A stretch of 64,000 bases of DNA, taken from positions 372,001 through 436,000 of the forward strand of contig BMTG01000003.1 in NCBI GenBank assembly GCA_014649555.1. The letters run 5' to 3'. The notes below the pieces were generated by a model. That model had not been told where the DNA came from. It ran no database searches and worked only from the letters and a program-made list of their open reading frames with translations. The first letter of the stretch is position 1. Each line of letters opens with the position of its first letter. Position numbers and translations under genes: made by a program. Shown here piece by piece: positions 25,142 to 35,316 of the stretch. This DNA is from Streptomyces globisporus (GTDB taxonomy: Bacteria > Actinomycetota > Actinomycetes > Streptomycetales > Streptomycetaceae).

Positions 25142-26040
25142 TGAGCCTCTTTCATCCTGAATAGCTGCAGGTCAGGAGCGTGTGGACGTCCTGGACGATC
25201 GTGCTGATGCGGCGAGTGGAGCATCGCGCTCGCCGGAGCAGGCGCCAGGCTTTCAACTGGGCGAAGGCGCGTTCTCCCGGCGCTCGCAGGCGGGCATGGT
25301 CTCGGTTGAACTGCTGGTAGTGCTCGGGTTGTTCACGGTGGTGGTAGTAGGGGGTGCGGAAGGTGGCGCCGGCACCCTGGTAGGCGCGGTCCGCGAGGAC
25401 GAGGATCTGCCGGGTCAGGCACGCCTGGACGATGCCGTGGGCGCGGGCCGCGGTCAGGTCATGGGCCCTGCCCGGCGTCGCGCGGGAGAACCACAGCGGT
25501 GTGCCGTCGGGCCGGGCGATGACCTGCACGTTCATGCCATGCTTGCGGTGTTTCATCGAGTAGTACGGCTCGTCCGCACCGATCCGGTCGATGGGGATCA
25601 GGGTTCCGTCAACGATGACGTGGTCGCCTTCACCGAGGCCGGTGAGGGCTTCATGGAGGCCGGGCGCCCAGCCGGCCAGCACGTCCAGGGTCTCGTCGAC
25701 GTAGCGCCAGGCGGTGGCCTGGGATATTCCGAAACCGACTCCGAGCTGCGAGAACGTCTCGTTCTTACGGAGATGGACGAGGGCCAGCAGTGCCTGCTTG
25801 AAGCAGCCGAGCTTGCGCCAGCGTGTGTTGCAGGCCAGGCGGTGCTCGTGCAGCAGCCAGGCGACATGCTCGACCAGCTCGTACGGGACGTCGAGCGTGG
25901 CAGGATACGGAACCAACAGGGCCCCTTCGGTCGCCGATGTGATGAGTGAGATCACCACGCCAACGACGAGGGGCCCTGCCTCGTCACCTCACCCGCTGAC
26001 CAGCCCATTTCACCCTTCAGCACAGGATGAAAGAGGCTCA
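25142..26040. mobile_element. IS5-family element, second copy, 18-bp perfect terminal repeats
   Basis: The ends are perfect 18-base inverted repeats: TGAGCCTCTTTCATCCTG at 25142-25159 and its complement at 26023-26040. They enclose about 900 bases with one transposase gene, a normal size for this group. Flanks CTCAG (left) and GTAAG (right) give no clear duplication longer than about two bases. Confidence 0.85.
25152..25958 (-). CDS. IS5-family transposase (DDE_Tnp_4 type), second element
   Basis: 268 residues from the first in-frame start; family members often begin near LVPYPATLDVPYELVEHVAW, so the true start may be about 15 codons later. A helix-turn-helix (FSQLGVGFGISQATAWRYVD) precedes the DDE triad: VIVDGTLIPIDR, VLADRAYQGAG and LRAPGERAFAQLKAW. 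The frame is intact and the terminal repeats are perfect, so the element looks recent and possibly active. It differs clearly in sequence from the neighbouring transposase. Confidence 0.9.
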   Translation of the reverse strand: MVISLITSATEGALLVPYPATLDVPYELVEHVAWLLHEHRLACNTRWRKLGCFKQALLALVHLRKNETFSQLGVGFGISQATAWRYVDETLDVLAGWAPGLHEALTGLGEGDHVIVDGTLIPIDRIGADEPYYSMKHRKHGMNVQVIARPDGTPLWFSRATPGRAHDLTAARAHGIVQACLTRQILVLADRAYQGAGATFRTPYYHHREQPEHYQQFNRDHARLRAPGERAFAQLKAWRLLRRARCSTRRISTIVQDVHTLLTCSYSG

Positions 26041-26244
26041 GTAAGTCGGGCGGGGCCCGACGGCCGCACGAATGGCCTCGCGAATCCGAAGATCGACCAT
26101 TCCGTCCTGCGCCAAGCCGGAGAAGTGCCGTGCACCACGCAGCGCAGGCCACTCAACCCGCCAAATGAGACGACATCTTAACCAGCCGTCTCGTTACGGA
26201 AGTAACTGTGGCACGGTACTTCACGGTGAGGGTGGCTATGCCAA

Positions 26245-29200
26245 TCACTCCAGGTCTCGTTCTGTCCGCTGCGGGGTGCCCTGGCGAACGTTCATGTCCG
26301 CCCCTAGCCGGGCGATAACGTTCGATTCGACATAGGGGTGTTGGCCTTGGTGGTAGTCGTCTCGTAGCTGCATTCGCTCGTACCAGTGCCACACAATCAG
26401 CTCAAGGTTGTGCTCCACCAGGAATTTCTGCAGGAAGGGCTTCCTCACCAAAAGCGCCCGACTCGAATCCTCAGATTCCTCGTAGTAGGTGAACATGGGT
26501 GCGCCGGCAGTATCGAGCCAGCTCGGGCCTCGCATATCGAAAGTCAGTCCCGCGGCCTGCTGGATGAAGGTCGAGGGCAGGACGGCGGTTGCGGACTCGC
26601 CGATGGAGCAGTCAAGGATGCTGCCCTCCCAGGTGTACTGCTCGATGGTGGGTACGGCCTCCACGACTTTCCCGCCGATCGATACCGAACGAAGGGCGTC
26701 GTGCCGGTGCGGGCAGCTCGGCCCCACCCGCCCTACTTCGCCTACATAGCAGCAGTCGGTGTGACCGTTGGAGTCGACGAGATCGCGGGGGTCGTGACGT
26801 GATTCATCTCGCAAGGCGTTCAAGAGGGTGCTGGCAGCATCCGCCTTGATGAGCAGTGTGTCGATGGCGCCCTTCTCCTGAAGGCCGCGCCAGCCCTTTT
26901 CGGCCAACGGATCGACCTTCTTCACGAAGCTTTCGAGTACCACCCAGTCATGGCCTTCTCGATCACGGACGAACAAGGAACCGGCCACGGTCGGTTCGGA
27001 GGCTGAATCGACCAGGAATCGTCTGATGTCTCCGCGGTATCGGCTGAAGTCGAGGCGGCCAGGTGGCCACTCTTCGAGGTTGATCAGAGACGGACTCCAT
27101 GCCGTTACGCCATTGCCGCCGTCTTCTTCGTTGAAGGCGTGGTAGTCGATCGGGGGCAGACTCGGGTCGATCTCTCGGTCGCCGATGATCTGATGCAATC
27201 CCTCATACGGTGCACTATCTCCGAAACGCCGCGAACTCTGGTAATTGTCTGCAACCCGGGCCAGTAGTTCGTGGTATGCCATCCACTGATACTTCTTGCC
27301 CCAGCGTTCGGCTTTGTGTCCTTCTCTGCCGCGCCCATGGCCGATGCGTCGGTCTTCATCTCCGAAGAGCTTGGGTGACCAGCCGAGACTGATTGTGCGG
27401 CAGAAGATCCAGCGGCAAGCAACGTCCGCCGGGTACTCGTCATCGACCGGCTTGGAATACACAAACGCGGCGTCCCAGAGCTCTCTCTGCTCTTCGCTCA
27501 GCGGATCCTCTGCATGGTTCAGAAGGAGCTCAAGCGGGCTCAAGTTTTGCTCTTCAGGGTTGCGCAGCTCGTCGGCCAGGGTCACCTTCTGTTCATCGCT
27601 TAGGGACGCGACGAACTTCTCCCAACGGCTCTTGATGAACCGCGGTTCCCGGGACCGTCGTTCGGGATAGGTCTGCCCGGTGCGGTAGCGCGAGAAGTGA
27701 TGGACGCCAGGTTGGACGACATAGCGGGCGAAGTCACCCATGCCCATCAATGAGAAGTCGATCGACGAATAGCTCTCGTCAGCCAGTTGCCCCTCGCGCC
27801 ATCCGTACTTGGCCTTGAGCGTCGCCTCCGTCGGTGGCGGGCCAGGCACCGCCAGCCCGTACGGGCGCCGGGATGCGTCTAGCGCTGATGCGGGCAGCAG
27901 TTGCTGCGCTACGGCCCATCGGACGACACCGCGGGCGGCGTCGAGGAGTAGTTCATCCGGTCGCACGGGTGGGGTGAAGACGAGGTGGTGGACCAGATGG
28001 GCCAGGGATTTGGCCTGATCAGCATGTGCCGGTGAGCTGCGCAGGAGTGCACCGTAGGCGATCGAGATCACACGTTGCACTACGTAGGGATCGTCGACCG
28101 CCCAGAAACGCTCGACGAGTGCGCGCATGACATCGAGGTGCCCACGTAGCAGTTGCACCAGGGCCTTGGTAGTCCAGTCCCGCATAAATCGGTTCGGAGA
28201 AGCCAAGAGCCAGCACAATGGGATGCAGGCAAGCTCGACTACTTTGGCGTCGTAAGCGGGATAGGGTCCCCCAGCCGCCCAGCGGGCCAGTCGTGCTGCC
28301 GTACCCGACGCGTCGAACAGCGCGTGATACATCGCAAACCCGAAATCGCTGTCGCGCTCTGGCATCTTCTGCTGAACGAGGTATCGGTGCAGTCCCTCGC
28401 CGTTGAGGCGATTGTTGGGCTGTGGTGCGAGGGCGAACAGCACCCCAAAGAACTCCGAACGGCGCAGATAGGGCTGTGCCTCGTTCAACAGGTCGATCGT
28501 CCGCTGTGTGATTGCTTCCGAGGCACGGTACGGCAATGTCTCCACGAGTGACTCGTAGAGCCGGCGGGCGCGTTGATGCTGGTCCCAGGCTGCCCTGTCT
28601 TCGTGCCGGACGGGCGGGTCCGTCATCCTGATGCTCAGCAGGTCCGGCAGCTCCACACCGTAGACCTCCGGGAACAGGATGCTCGCGGCCTCGTTGATCC
28701 CCCAGCTGCTCTCCTCCGTCAGCCATCGACTCACCGCTTCGTCGTTGAGCGGGTCGACGGACAGTGCAAGCCGACGCCTCAAGAGCAGGAAGTCCGCGAA
28801 GGCTTGGAAGACAATGCGGATGCCTTCCCCGGTGTTTCCGTTCCCAAGGTAGAGACGCTCGCGTGTGAGTACTCCCTCTTCCTGCAGGAGGCCCAAGAGC
28901 CGGGCAGTGTCGATCCGGGGCTCTTCGAGCGACGACCTGACGGTCTGATGGGCGCTGGCAGCACTCATGCTCTCGCGGCCGAGCCGGGACAACTCGTCGA
29001 GGAGCGCGTCGAGGGCGTGGCGGACGTGGGTCTGCGCTGCCTGCAGTTCGTAGCTTGATGTTGCGTCGGGGCGGAGGCGGCGAGCGACCGTGCCGATCTT
29101 TGCGCTGAGGTAGCGCTCAAAGATGGCGATGCGGCCCTCGTGGCCGGTTGGGGCCGCGTGAGTGTCGGCCTCCGAGAGGCTTTCGCAGTACAGGCGGAGG

Positions 29201-30762
29201 AAGAGCGGCAGCGTGAATTCGGGTGTCAGGAGCGGGATTTTGGGAGCTTCGAGGCGGTAGTGGTCGAAGTAGCGCTGTGTCGCCTCGACTTCTCGCTCTG
29301 CAAATCCCGGATGCGTGCGGTGGACGTAGTGTTTGTCCTCGTGACCCTCCAGAACGAGATCACGGTAGGTGTCGCGGCAGGAGACGACGAGGGCGATGTG
29401 GGGATGTCGGGCTATGGCAGCCCGCAGCTTCGGAAGATGCGTTCGCCAGAAGTCGGCTGGTGTGGTCTCGTTGAGGGCATCGATGAAAATCACGAACCGG
29501 CTACCGGCCGTTGCGGCTGCTTCGCCAGCAGCGTCCATGGCACTGAGCAGGACATCGCCGCCGACGGGCTCCAGACCGAGCTGATCAGCGATGCTCGCCC
29601 AGAGGTCGCCCCTGCCGAACTGTGCACCGGCTAGGAACACCGCGGGCCGATCGGCGAGCAGAGCGCGGTGGGTGGCATCAAGGAGCAGGTGTGTCTTGCC
29701 CGACCCGGCTTGTCCCGTAAGAAAATAGGCGCGCCGCCGGAAAGCTCGGCCGATCGAAGACTCAAGCCATGAGTGCAGTTCGTTGATCGCTGTGCGCAGG
29801 ACACCGACGCCGTATCCCTCTGCCCGTTCCGGGGGGCTCTGATTGCGCTTAGGGTCGTCGCTCGGCAGCTCTCGCCACTCGGCCCTCGCCCGTCGCTCAT
29901 AGTCCCTGGCAGCTTCAATAGCTTCGGCAGTAGCCGATAGCTGATCGTTGAGGTGCACTAGGGGAGTTGGGGGATCTCCTGCTTGTACTGCAAGGGCACT
30001 CGCGGTTGCCTTCAAGGCAGCTGCCGTGTCATGGATGGCCTGGTACGGGGCAGCGTCAGGATCATCCTCGTCTTTGACCAGGACATGTAGATCGTTTACG
30101 GCGGTGATGACGTCGCGGCGCAGTCGATTGAAATGTGTTAGGACCGACTGGTCGAAGCCGAGCGCGACCAGGTCTTCCTGGATGGGAAGGTCGACCTGCA
30201 GGTCGGGCCGGTACTTCTCGCCCGCGGCATCCGCCTGCTCTATAGAGCGCTGCTCCAGCCAGTCGCGGCCGAGAACCACGTTATTCCACCAGAACCAGCG
30301 CCGGCCACGGTGCTCCGGCTTGGCCAGCTCGTCGAGCAGGTCGCTCTCCTGTACCAGCTCGAACTGAATCTTCTCGGCGCCGGGAATCGTCTTCTTCCAG
30401 GTGGAGACCTTGGCTTCGTACTTCTGTCGCTGAGACGTGCGCTCACCGCCGAGCGTGCCGGTAGCGAGGTTCCAGGAGATCGCGAACGTCAGCTTGCGGA
30501 GCTGTGGGCGCTCCTTGGCGACGCGCTTCACTGAATCCGTCATGGCGGTCAGGAGCGGGCCGATGCCGTCAACGTGCTTGGCTTGCCAGCCCCACTCCGT
30601 GCCGTCCAGCAGGGTGGCGTACCACTCCACGCCGCCGTCAGGGTTGCCGGTCCGGATGGCCTGAGCTCCTGGTGGCACGCGGTTCTTGAGCAGCTGATAC
30701 GACAGCTCTTCGAATGCCCGGCTCTGCTCGCCATTCCAGGCCCGAAGCGTCTTGAAGCTCAA
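26245..30762 (-). CDS. Avs-like STAND ATPase with N-terminal Mrr-type nuclease
   Basis: TTG start at 30762, with GGAG five bases upstream; 1505 residues. Residues about 10-150 form a PD-(D/E)XK nuclease of the Mrr/restriction type: AFEELSYQLLKN, DGGVEWYATLLDGTEWGWQA and Lys62 (QxK). A STAND/NACHT-like ATPase follows, with Walker A GQAGSGKT (350-357) and Walker B FVIFIDALNET (about 423-433) and the sensor-like LVVSCRDTYRD. The rest (about 600-1500) is a large helical C-terminus with no named domain that would act as the target sensor. This order matches AVAST (Avs) defence proteins, which oligomerise on phage terminase or portal and then cut DNA. It lies on the same strand as Hachiman, 266 bases downstream. 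Exact Avs type is not assigned. Confidence 0.75.
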   Translation of the reverse strand: MSFKTLRAWNGEQSRAFEELSYQLLKNRVPPGAQAIRTGNPDGGVEWYATLLDGTEWGWQAKHVDGIGPLLTAMTDSVKRVAKERPQLRKLTFAISWNLATGTLGGERTSQRQKYEAKVSTWKKTIPGAEKIQFELVQESDLLDELAKPEHRGRRWFWWNNVVLGRDWLEQRSIEQADAAGEKYRPDLQVDLPIQEDLVALGFDQSVLTHFNRLRRDVITAVNDLHVLVKDEDDPDAAPYQAIHDTAAALKATASALAVQAGDPPTPLVHLNDQLSATAEAIEAARDYERRARAEWRELPSDDPKRNQSPPERAEGYGVGVLRTAINELHSWLESSIGRAFRRRAYFLTGQAGSGKTHLLLDATHRALLADRPAVFLAGAQFGRGDLWASIADQLGLEPVGGDVLLSAMDAAGEAAATAGSRFVIFIDALNETTPADFWRTHLPKLRAAIARHPHIALVVSCRDTYRDLVLEGHEDKHYVHRTHPGFAEREVEATQRYFDHYRLEAPKIPLLTPEFTLPLFLRLYCESLSEADTHAAPTGHEGRIAIFERYLSAKIGTVARRLRPDATSSYELQAAQTHVRHALDALLDELSRLGRESMSAASAHQTVRSSLEEPRIDTARLLGLLQEEGVLTRERLYLGNGNTGEGIRIVFQAFADFLLLRRRLALSVDPLNDEAVSRWLTEESSWGINEAASILFPEVYGVELPDLLSIRMTDPPVRHEDRAAWDQHQRARRLYESLVETLPYRASEAITQRTIDLLNEAQPYLRRSEFFGVLFALAPQPNNRLNGEGLHRYLVQQKMPERDSDFGFAMYHALFDASGTAARLARWAAGGPYPAYDAKVVELACIPLCWLLASPNRFMRDWTTKALVQLLRGHLDVMRALVERFWAVDDPYVVQRVISIAYGALLRSSPAHADQAKSLAHLVHHLVFTPPVRPDELLLDAARGVVRWAVAQQLLPASALDASRRPYGLAVPGPPPTEATLKAKYGWREGQLADESYSSIDFSLMGMGDFARYVVQPGVHHFSRYRTGQTYPERRSREPRFIKSRWEKFVASLSDEQKVTLADELRNPEEQNLSPLELLLNHAEDPLSEEQRELWDAAFVYSKPVDDEYPADVACRWIFCRTISLGWSPKLFGDEDRRIGHGRGREGHKAERWGKKYQWMAYHELLARVADNYQSSRRFGDSAPYEGLHQIIGDREIDPSLPPIDYHAFNEEDGGNGVTAWSPSLINLEEWPPGRLDFSRYRGDIRRFLVDSASEPTVAGSLFVRDREGHDWVVLESFVKKVDPLAEKGWRGLQEKGAIDTLLIKADAASTLLNALRDESRHDPRDLVDSNGHTDCCYVGEVGRVGPSCPHRHDALRSVSIGGKVVEAVPTIEQYTWEGSILDCSIGESATAVLPSTFIQQAAGLTFDMRGPSWLDTAGAPMFTYYEESEDSSRALLVRKPFLQKFLVEHNLELIVWHWYERMQLRDDYHQGQHPYVESNVIARLGADMNVRQGTPQRTERDLE

Positions 30763-31028
30763 CCCGTCTCCACCCCTCGTGTTCCCTTCCGGCTTGGATA
30801 CTCAGATGCGATCGCCTACACGCCTGTCGAAGCCGATGCAGAGTCACAGGACTAGCGGAGCAGGTGAGGAGCCATGCTAAGCCAGCATTGGTCGCGGCCA
30901 CTCAGCTTCACCAATGAGCCACGGCCGCGTGTCCGGCCCCATGCGCACAGGACCCAAGCCCGTTCGCCAGGCGATCTTCGCACCAGAAGTAAGTGCACAC
31001 ATAATAGGTCCGCCGTACACCTTTGGCG

Positions 31029-34000
31029 TTACTTCATCTCGCGGACACGGGACATGGCGCGGAAGAGCTCTCGCTCTCGACCTTCCTCCATGGCCTCCAG
31101 TACCCACTCCGGTGTTTGTGCAAGTTGGCGTGCCGCAAGTCGAAGCAGATCTTCGTCGTTCATCCAGTCCGCAGAGGGGGTGAGGGGCATGCGTCGCTCT
31201 AGCAGGTGGGCGACAACCCGAGGCCGGACTCCAGCTCTCATCCATGCGATGACACCCGGATTGCCAGCGCCCCATCTGACAGCGAACGGCAGCAGGCTGA
31301 GCGCTCTGGAGCACGCCTCTGGCAGCTCCCAGCGGCCGGGTTGTAGTTCGGATTCGCACCCTGTAGCGACGATCGCTCCAATCGCGCCCGCCAGCACACT
31401 TAGCCTGAACCCGAAACCTCGGTCGGTAAGACCAATGATTTTTGGAAGGGGCATGCCTTGCCCGCGGCCGCCAGTCCTTTCGGCGTGCGGTCCGAGGGCG
31501 TGGCCTGCTACGGACAGCAGGTCTTCCCCTTGGATCCAGGCGATCAGGGTGGCTGCCAGCGCCCGGTGTCCCTCGGCAGCGTCGTCCGGATCGGAAGACC
31601 AAAGGGCTTCGATGGCGGTGGACCGGTAGTCGTTGGTCAGCGGAAGTAGGCTCTCCACCATCTCTGGTCGAGCTGACGCGAGAGCGTCCACAAGAAGGTA
31701 GGCCCAGCCCTCTACCGTGCTGGGTGCTTCGTACGCGTCCAGCTGAGCGAGGAGCCAGCGGTAGAGGTACGAGGTTTCCGGGAGTCCGAGTCCTGCCCGG
31801 TGGGCTGCCAGGCTCACCCAGTCCGGTACTTGTTCCTGAGCGAGGAAGGCTGAGCCAGTGGCTTCCAGGGCTTCGGCGATTGCTTCGCCCTGGCTTGCGG
31901 CTCCAGCCCTGTGCACCGCCCAGGTCAGTCGCACCACTCCGGGTGCATCGCCACTGCCTGCGGCGAAGGAGAGGAACGAGAATGCGGACTGTTCTTCGCC
32001 CTCCAAGGTGGCGACCTCCAGGCTTTCGCCGAGGGCCTTTTCGATGAGCCCGTCGAGTCTGCTGCTGATGTCGTTAGCGGCGTCTTCCTGGGTCAGGAAG
32101 GACGCCCCGGTCGTGAGGGCCAACCTCTTGCCGCTGGTGCCGTCTGTCACGTGGGTGGCTCTTCCGGGTACAACCACAGCAATCGACCGGGCAGATGTGT
32201 AGGCGCGTCCGGCTCTTCCGATGGCGTTCAGAAGTTGGGTGCGTGAACGCCGCTCACGCTCGGCAGGTGAGGCATCCTGGTCGAAGCCGACCTCCGTCCC
32301 ACCGATGACCACCGCTGTGGCCGGCAGGTTCAGGCCCTGCGACAACGTGCCGGTGGCGAACAGCACTCGTACCCGGTCTCGGTCGAAGGAGATTTCGCTG
32401 GCGCGTTGTTCTTCGCGTAGGAGGGCGCCAGTGTGCACGCCCACGCCTTTCTCCAGGGTGGCCCTCAGCTCCGATTCGATGCCGAGCTCGGCATCTGCCA
32501 GGGTGAGCAGTGCCTCGATGTCCGCGTCATGGTTCGCTGGAACCCAGTCCGCGGATCCAGGCAACTTGACGGCCTGAGTGAAGCTGTGGTGCCGGTTTTT
32601 GGGAAGAAAGGCCAGGACACGGTGGCCTTTATCAGCCATGGCTGTGACGATGGCCGCAGTCATCGGGAGGCATACGCCTGTTGGAGATGGCCCATCTGTG
32701 CGGTGTAGCTCCTTGGGAGACAGCACGGGGGTCCGAACCACCCGGTAGTCCTTTGGGTGGTTTGTTGCCCATGCCCCCTGAAGTCCGACCAGCAACGATA
32801 TGGGAGCATCATAGGTGAGCTTCTTCCGGCTTCCTGGAAGGGCAGCCAGGCGATCCCTGGCCAGAGCCTGAGCGGCCTCCTCTCCAGCCTGGTCGAACCC
32901 TGCGATTGCTCGCAGGGTCCTTGTGGGACGCCACGGGTGGCTGATGGGTACGGCTTCTACGCCGGTCACTGCGGTGAGCCAGTCCGCGAGTTCGTCTGCG
33001 TTGGCAACCAGTGCCGACATCAGTAGCGCTCTCACGTGAGGTGCGCGATGAAGTACTTCGGCTATGACGAGCTCCGTGAGCGCGCCGCGCCCGTTTGGCT
33101 CCTCGATGAGGTGCGCTTCGTCGAGGATGCAGAGGCGGAGGTCTTCGAAGGCGTCAGGGTTCTGTCTCAGGGCCAGCGAGCACTTCTCGGGTGTCATCAC
33201 CAAAACCTGGCAGGAACCGATGACGGCGAGGTCCTCGCTCTCGAGAAGGGCATACTCGGCGCCGCCGAGGAACCCTCGCACCTGTACGCCGGGCAGGGAA
33301 TCGAAGACTGAAGACAACCGTCGCACCAGCTGGCCCACTAGGGCGTTCGTCGGTGCGAGGTAGAGCACCCATCCGCGGTGGAGGGTCTGCGCGATGGCGA
33401 GTTCCGCAACCGCCGACTTGCCCGCCCCGGTGGGCACGCAGACGACGGCATGAGCGTGGGGTCCCGGGAGGGCCTGCTCGGAGTAAATCCTGGCGGAGGG
33501 CCATAGCAGGGGCCGTGATTTCGCTTGCTCCTGCACGTAGCTCGCAAAGCGCCCGTCCTCGTCGGGCGGAGTCGGGACGGAACGCAGAGCTCGTGTCTCG
33601 TCTTCCTCCAATACCTTTGCGAGCAGAACGGCGATGTGGTGGATGTCGGGGTGGACGACTTGGCCTCCCCAGCCATCCGCGTCTGGGTGCAACAGCGAGA
33701 TCAGCGTGCGGATGTCCTCAACCGCGGTCCGTAGGGCACCTGGCTGGTGGGTGAGCCACTGCGTGTGGCGTCGTACCGCCTGCCCCATCTTCCGCCAGAG
33801 TGCATGCCGGACGCGGACGTCCAGGTGCTCACTGCGACTAGGCACTGGTGGCGCTTGGGGAAGATCGGGACTCACCTGAGCCGCCAGCAACTCGCGAAAG
33901 GTTCCCATAGCCCATTCAGACGCGGGGGACTCAGCATCTATCGGCGTGTCGAGCTCACCGATTTCGCCCCCGCATCGCGCTGCATTCGCATCGTAACCCG

Positions 34001-34436
34001 CGATGCGATAGAGCAGCCCGGCTTCCAGTTGCTCGTATCTTCGGGCCGAGCCAAGCGGAGAGGCGAAGCTCAAGGGGACTTCTGGATCCGGCTGCTCATT
34101 GCATATCGACAAAGCCTCTGCAGCTACAAAAGCGCATGCCTGCACCGTGACCGCCGGCAGTCCGGGCACCAGAACAGCGTGCACTTCCAATGCGGTGGCC
34201 AGTCTGCGCAGCGCAGCTCTGGGGGACGTCCAGCCTGCCGTGATAAATGACGAGTCGGGCACACCTATGCGCTCCGTACTTCGTACGCTCGGCGCCGGCG
34301 CCAGATCGCGCCACTCCATGATATCCACCCAGGCGCGGGTCAGCATGCGCCTAATGTCGCTCCCATCGAACTCGCCGATTCGCGGCAGCTCTTGAAGTAG
34401 TTCGTATACCCCGCGATTGAACACGTCACACCACAA
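31029..34436 (-). CDS. hamB: Hachiman HamB, superfamily 2 helicase
   Basis: About 1135 residues. It starts with TTG at 34436 or, more likely on codon grounds, GTG at 34424; either way it overlaps or abuts the hamA stop at 34426. Helicase motifs: Walker A VCVPTGAGKSAVAELA (Lys340), Walker B box DEAH (439-442) in LCILDEAHLIEE, motif III-like LLMSAL, and motif VI QLLNAIGRAGRAYT. A 300-residue N-terminal extension and a helical C-terminus match the size of HamB. In Hachiman the helicase senses aberrant DNA and releases the HamA nuclease. The assignment rests on the hamA partner and tandem order. Confidence 0.83.
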   Translation of the reverse strand: MWCDVFNRGVYELLQELPRIGEFDGSDIRRMLTRAWVDIMEWRDLAPAPSVRSTERIGVPDSSFITAGWTSPRAALRRLATALEVHAVLVPGLPAVTVQACAFVAAEALSICNEQPDPEVPLSFASPLGSARRYEQLEAGLLYRIAGYDANAARCGGEIGELDTPIDAESPASEWAMGTFRELLAAQVSPDLPQAPPVPSRSEHLDVRVRHALWRKMGQAVRRHTQWLTHQPGALRTAVEDIRTLISLLHPDADGWGGQVVHPDIHHIAVLLAKVLEEDETRALRSVPTPPDEDGRFASYVQEQAKSRPLLWPSARIYSEQALPGPHAHAVVCVPTGAGKSAVAELAIAQTLHRGWVLYLAPTNALVGQLVRRLSSVFDSLPGVQVRGFLGGAEYALLESEDLAVIGSCQVLVMTPEKCSLALRQNPDAFEDLRLCILDEAHLIEEPNGRGALTELVIAEVLHRAPHVRALLMSALVANADELADWLTAVTGVEAVPISHPWRPTRTLRAIAGFDQAGEEAAQALARDRLAALPGSRKKLTYDAPISLLVGLQGAWATNHPKDYRVVRTPVLSPKELHRTDGPSPTGVCLPMTAAIVTAMADKGHRVLAFLPKNRHHSFTQAVKLPGSADWVPANHDADIEALLTLADAELGIESELRATLEKGVGVHTGALLREEQRASEISFDRDRVRVLFATGTLSQGLNLPATAVVIGGTEVGFDQDASPAERERRSRTQLLNAIGRAGRAYTSARSIAVVVPGRATHVTDGTSGKRLALTTGASFLTQEDAANDISSRLDGLIEKALGESLEVATLEGEEQSAFSFLSFAAGSGDAPGVVRLTWAVHRAGAASQGEAIAEALEATGSAFLAQEQVPDWVSLAAHRAGLGLPETSYLYRWLLAQLDAYEAPSTVEGWAYLLVDALASARPEMVESLLPLTNDYRSTAIEALWSSDPDDAAEGHRALAATLIAWIQGEDLLSVAGHALGPHAERTGGRGQGMPLPKIIGLTDRGFGFRLSVLAGAIGAIVATGCESELQPGRWELPEACSRALSLLPFAVRWGAGNPGVIAWMRAGVRPRVVAHLLERRMPLTPSADWMNDEDLLRLAARQLAQTPEWVLEAMEEGRERELFRAMSRVREMK

Positions 34437-35316
34437 TCTCCGTCACGGCTTCCCGCATGGCGTCAGCAACAGCATCGAAGAATCCGTGAAAGTCTTGCAG
34501 GCGAATTATCAAAAGTCGCTTGTGCTCGCGGGGAGGAGTCAAGTCCTTCAGAGTGACCCGGTCTCTCCTCGCGTCAAAGGGTACTTCATGTACGATAGAC
34601 GGAACGTAACACCTTTGCTTCAGAACGGAATTGGCCACTTGTCCGGCGAGCTCGGTCGAAAGGTACCCTTCCAGAGCCATGAGCTCTTGCCTCAAGTGGC
34701 GCAGATGATCTCCCGAATCAAGGCTCTTGAATATTTTCGCTGCTTGAGTCAACTGCCCACTGCCATCGAGGCGGGACGCCTTGCTCTCCCCTATCGCTAG
34801 AGATAGAACATCCCCACGCACGTAAAGAGCCACAGCATCAAAACCCTGCTGGGTCGGAATGGGATGCATCTGACGCAGCGCGTGAATACGTCCGCCAAGC
34901 AGCTCTCCGGGATCCCGGTTTTGCAGTACCAGAAGCACATGGAGCAGGCCCTCAGCGAGCCATGCGTTCCTTTTCGTGTCACGGAAGAGGATCTCGCCGT
35001 CCGTGACGAATGAGTTGTTTGCCCCGATCAGTTCAACTACGTCGCCCGCAAGCTGTTCCCGATCGTCCGCCCCTCCCACGAGAAGAGCGGCTGCAAGACT
35101 GACATTGCACCTCACCGCGCCGAGGAGCAGGCCCACCAGCACCCTGCCGAGACTCCTCGCCACTTCCGACGACTCAACCCCCGACACGACCAGCGCCGTA
35201 TGGGACGACGGCTCGGGCAACGCCCTCAAGCTCACGGATGCCGCTATTTCATCCAGCGCTGCCTCAACCAGCTGAAGAGACAAGACCACCCCCGACTGTA
35301 TGCCTCCGACAGCCAT
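34426..35316 (-). CDS. hamA: Hachiman HamA, DUF1837-type nuclease
   Basis: 296 residues, the usual HamA length, directly upstream of and overlapping the helicase gene by 11 bases. The centre has a PD-(D/E)XK core: AEGLLHVLLVL (Glu122), QGFDAVALYVRGDVLSLAIG (Asp160) and ESKAS (Glu177, Lys179), the ESK signature of DUF1837. In Hachiman this subunit is a DNA nuclease held inactive by HamB until infection. I judge the pair complete: no frameshift, all catalytic residues present. It is the first gene of the leftward operon, with about 340 bases of upstream sequence. Confidence 0.82.
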   Translation of the reverse strand: MAVGGIQSGVVLSLQLVEAALDEIAASVSLRALPEPSSHTALVVSGVESSEVARSLGRVLVGLLLGAVRCNVSLAAALLVGGADDREQLAGDVVELIGANNSFVTDGEILFRDTKRNAWLAEGLLHVLLVLQNRDPGELLGGRIHALRQMHPIPTQQGFDAVALYVRGDVLSLAIGESKASRLDGSGQLTQAAKIFKSLDSGDHLRHLRQELMALEGYLSTELAGQVANSVLKQRCYVPSIVHEVPFDARRDRVTLKDLTPPREHKRLLIIRLQDFHGFFDAVADAMREAVTEIVV

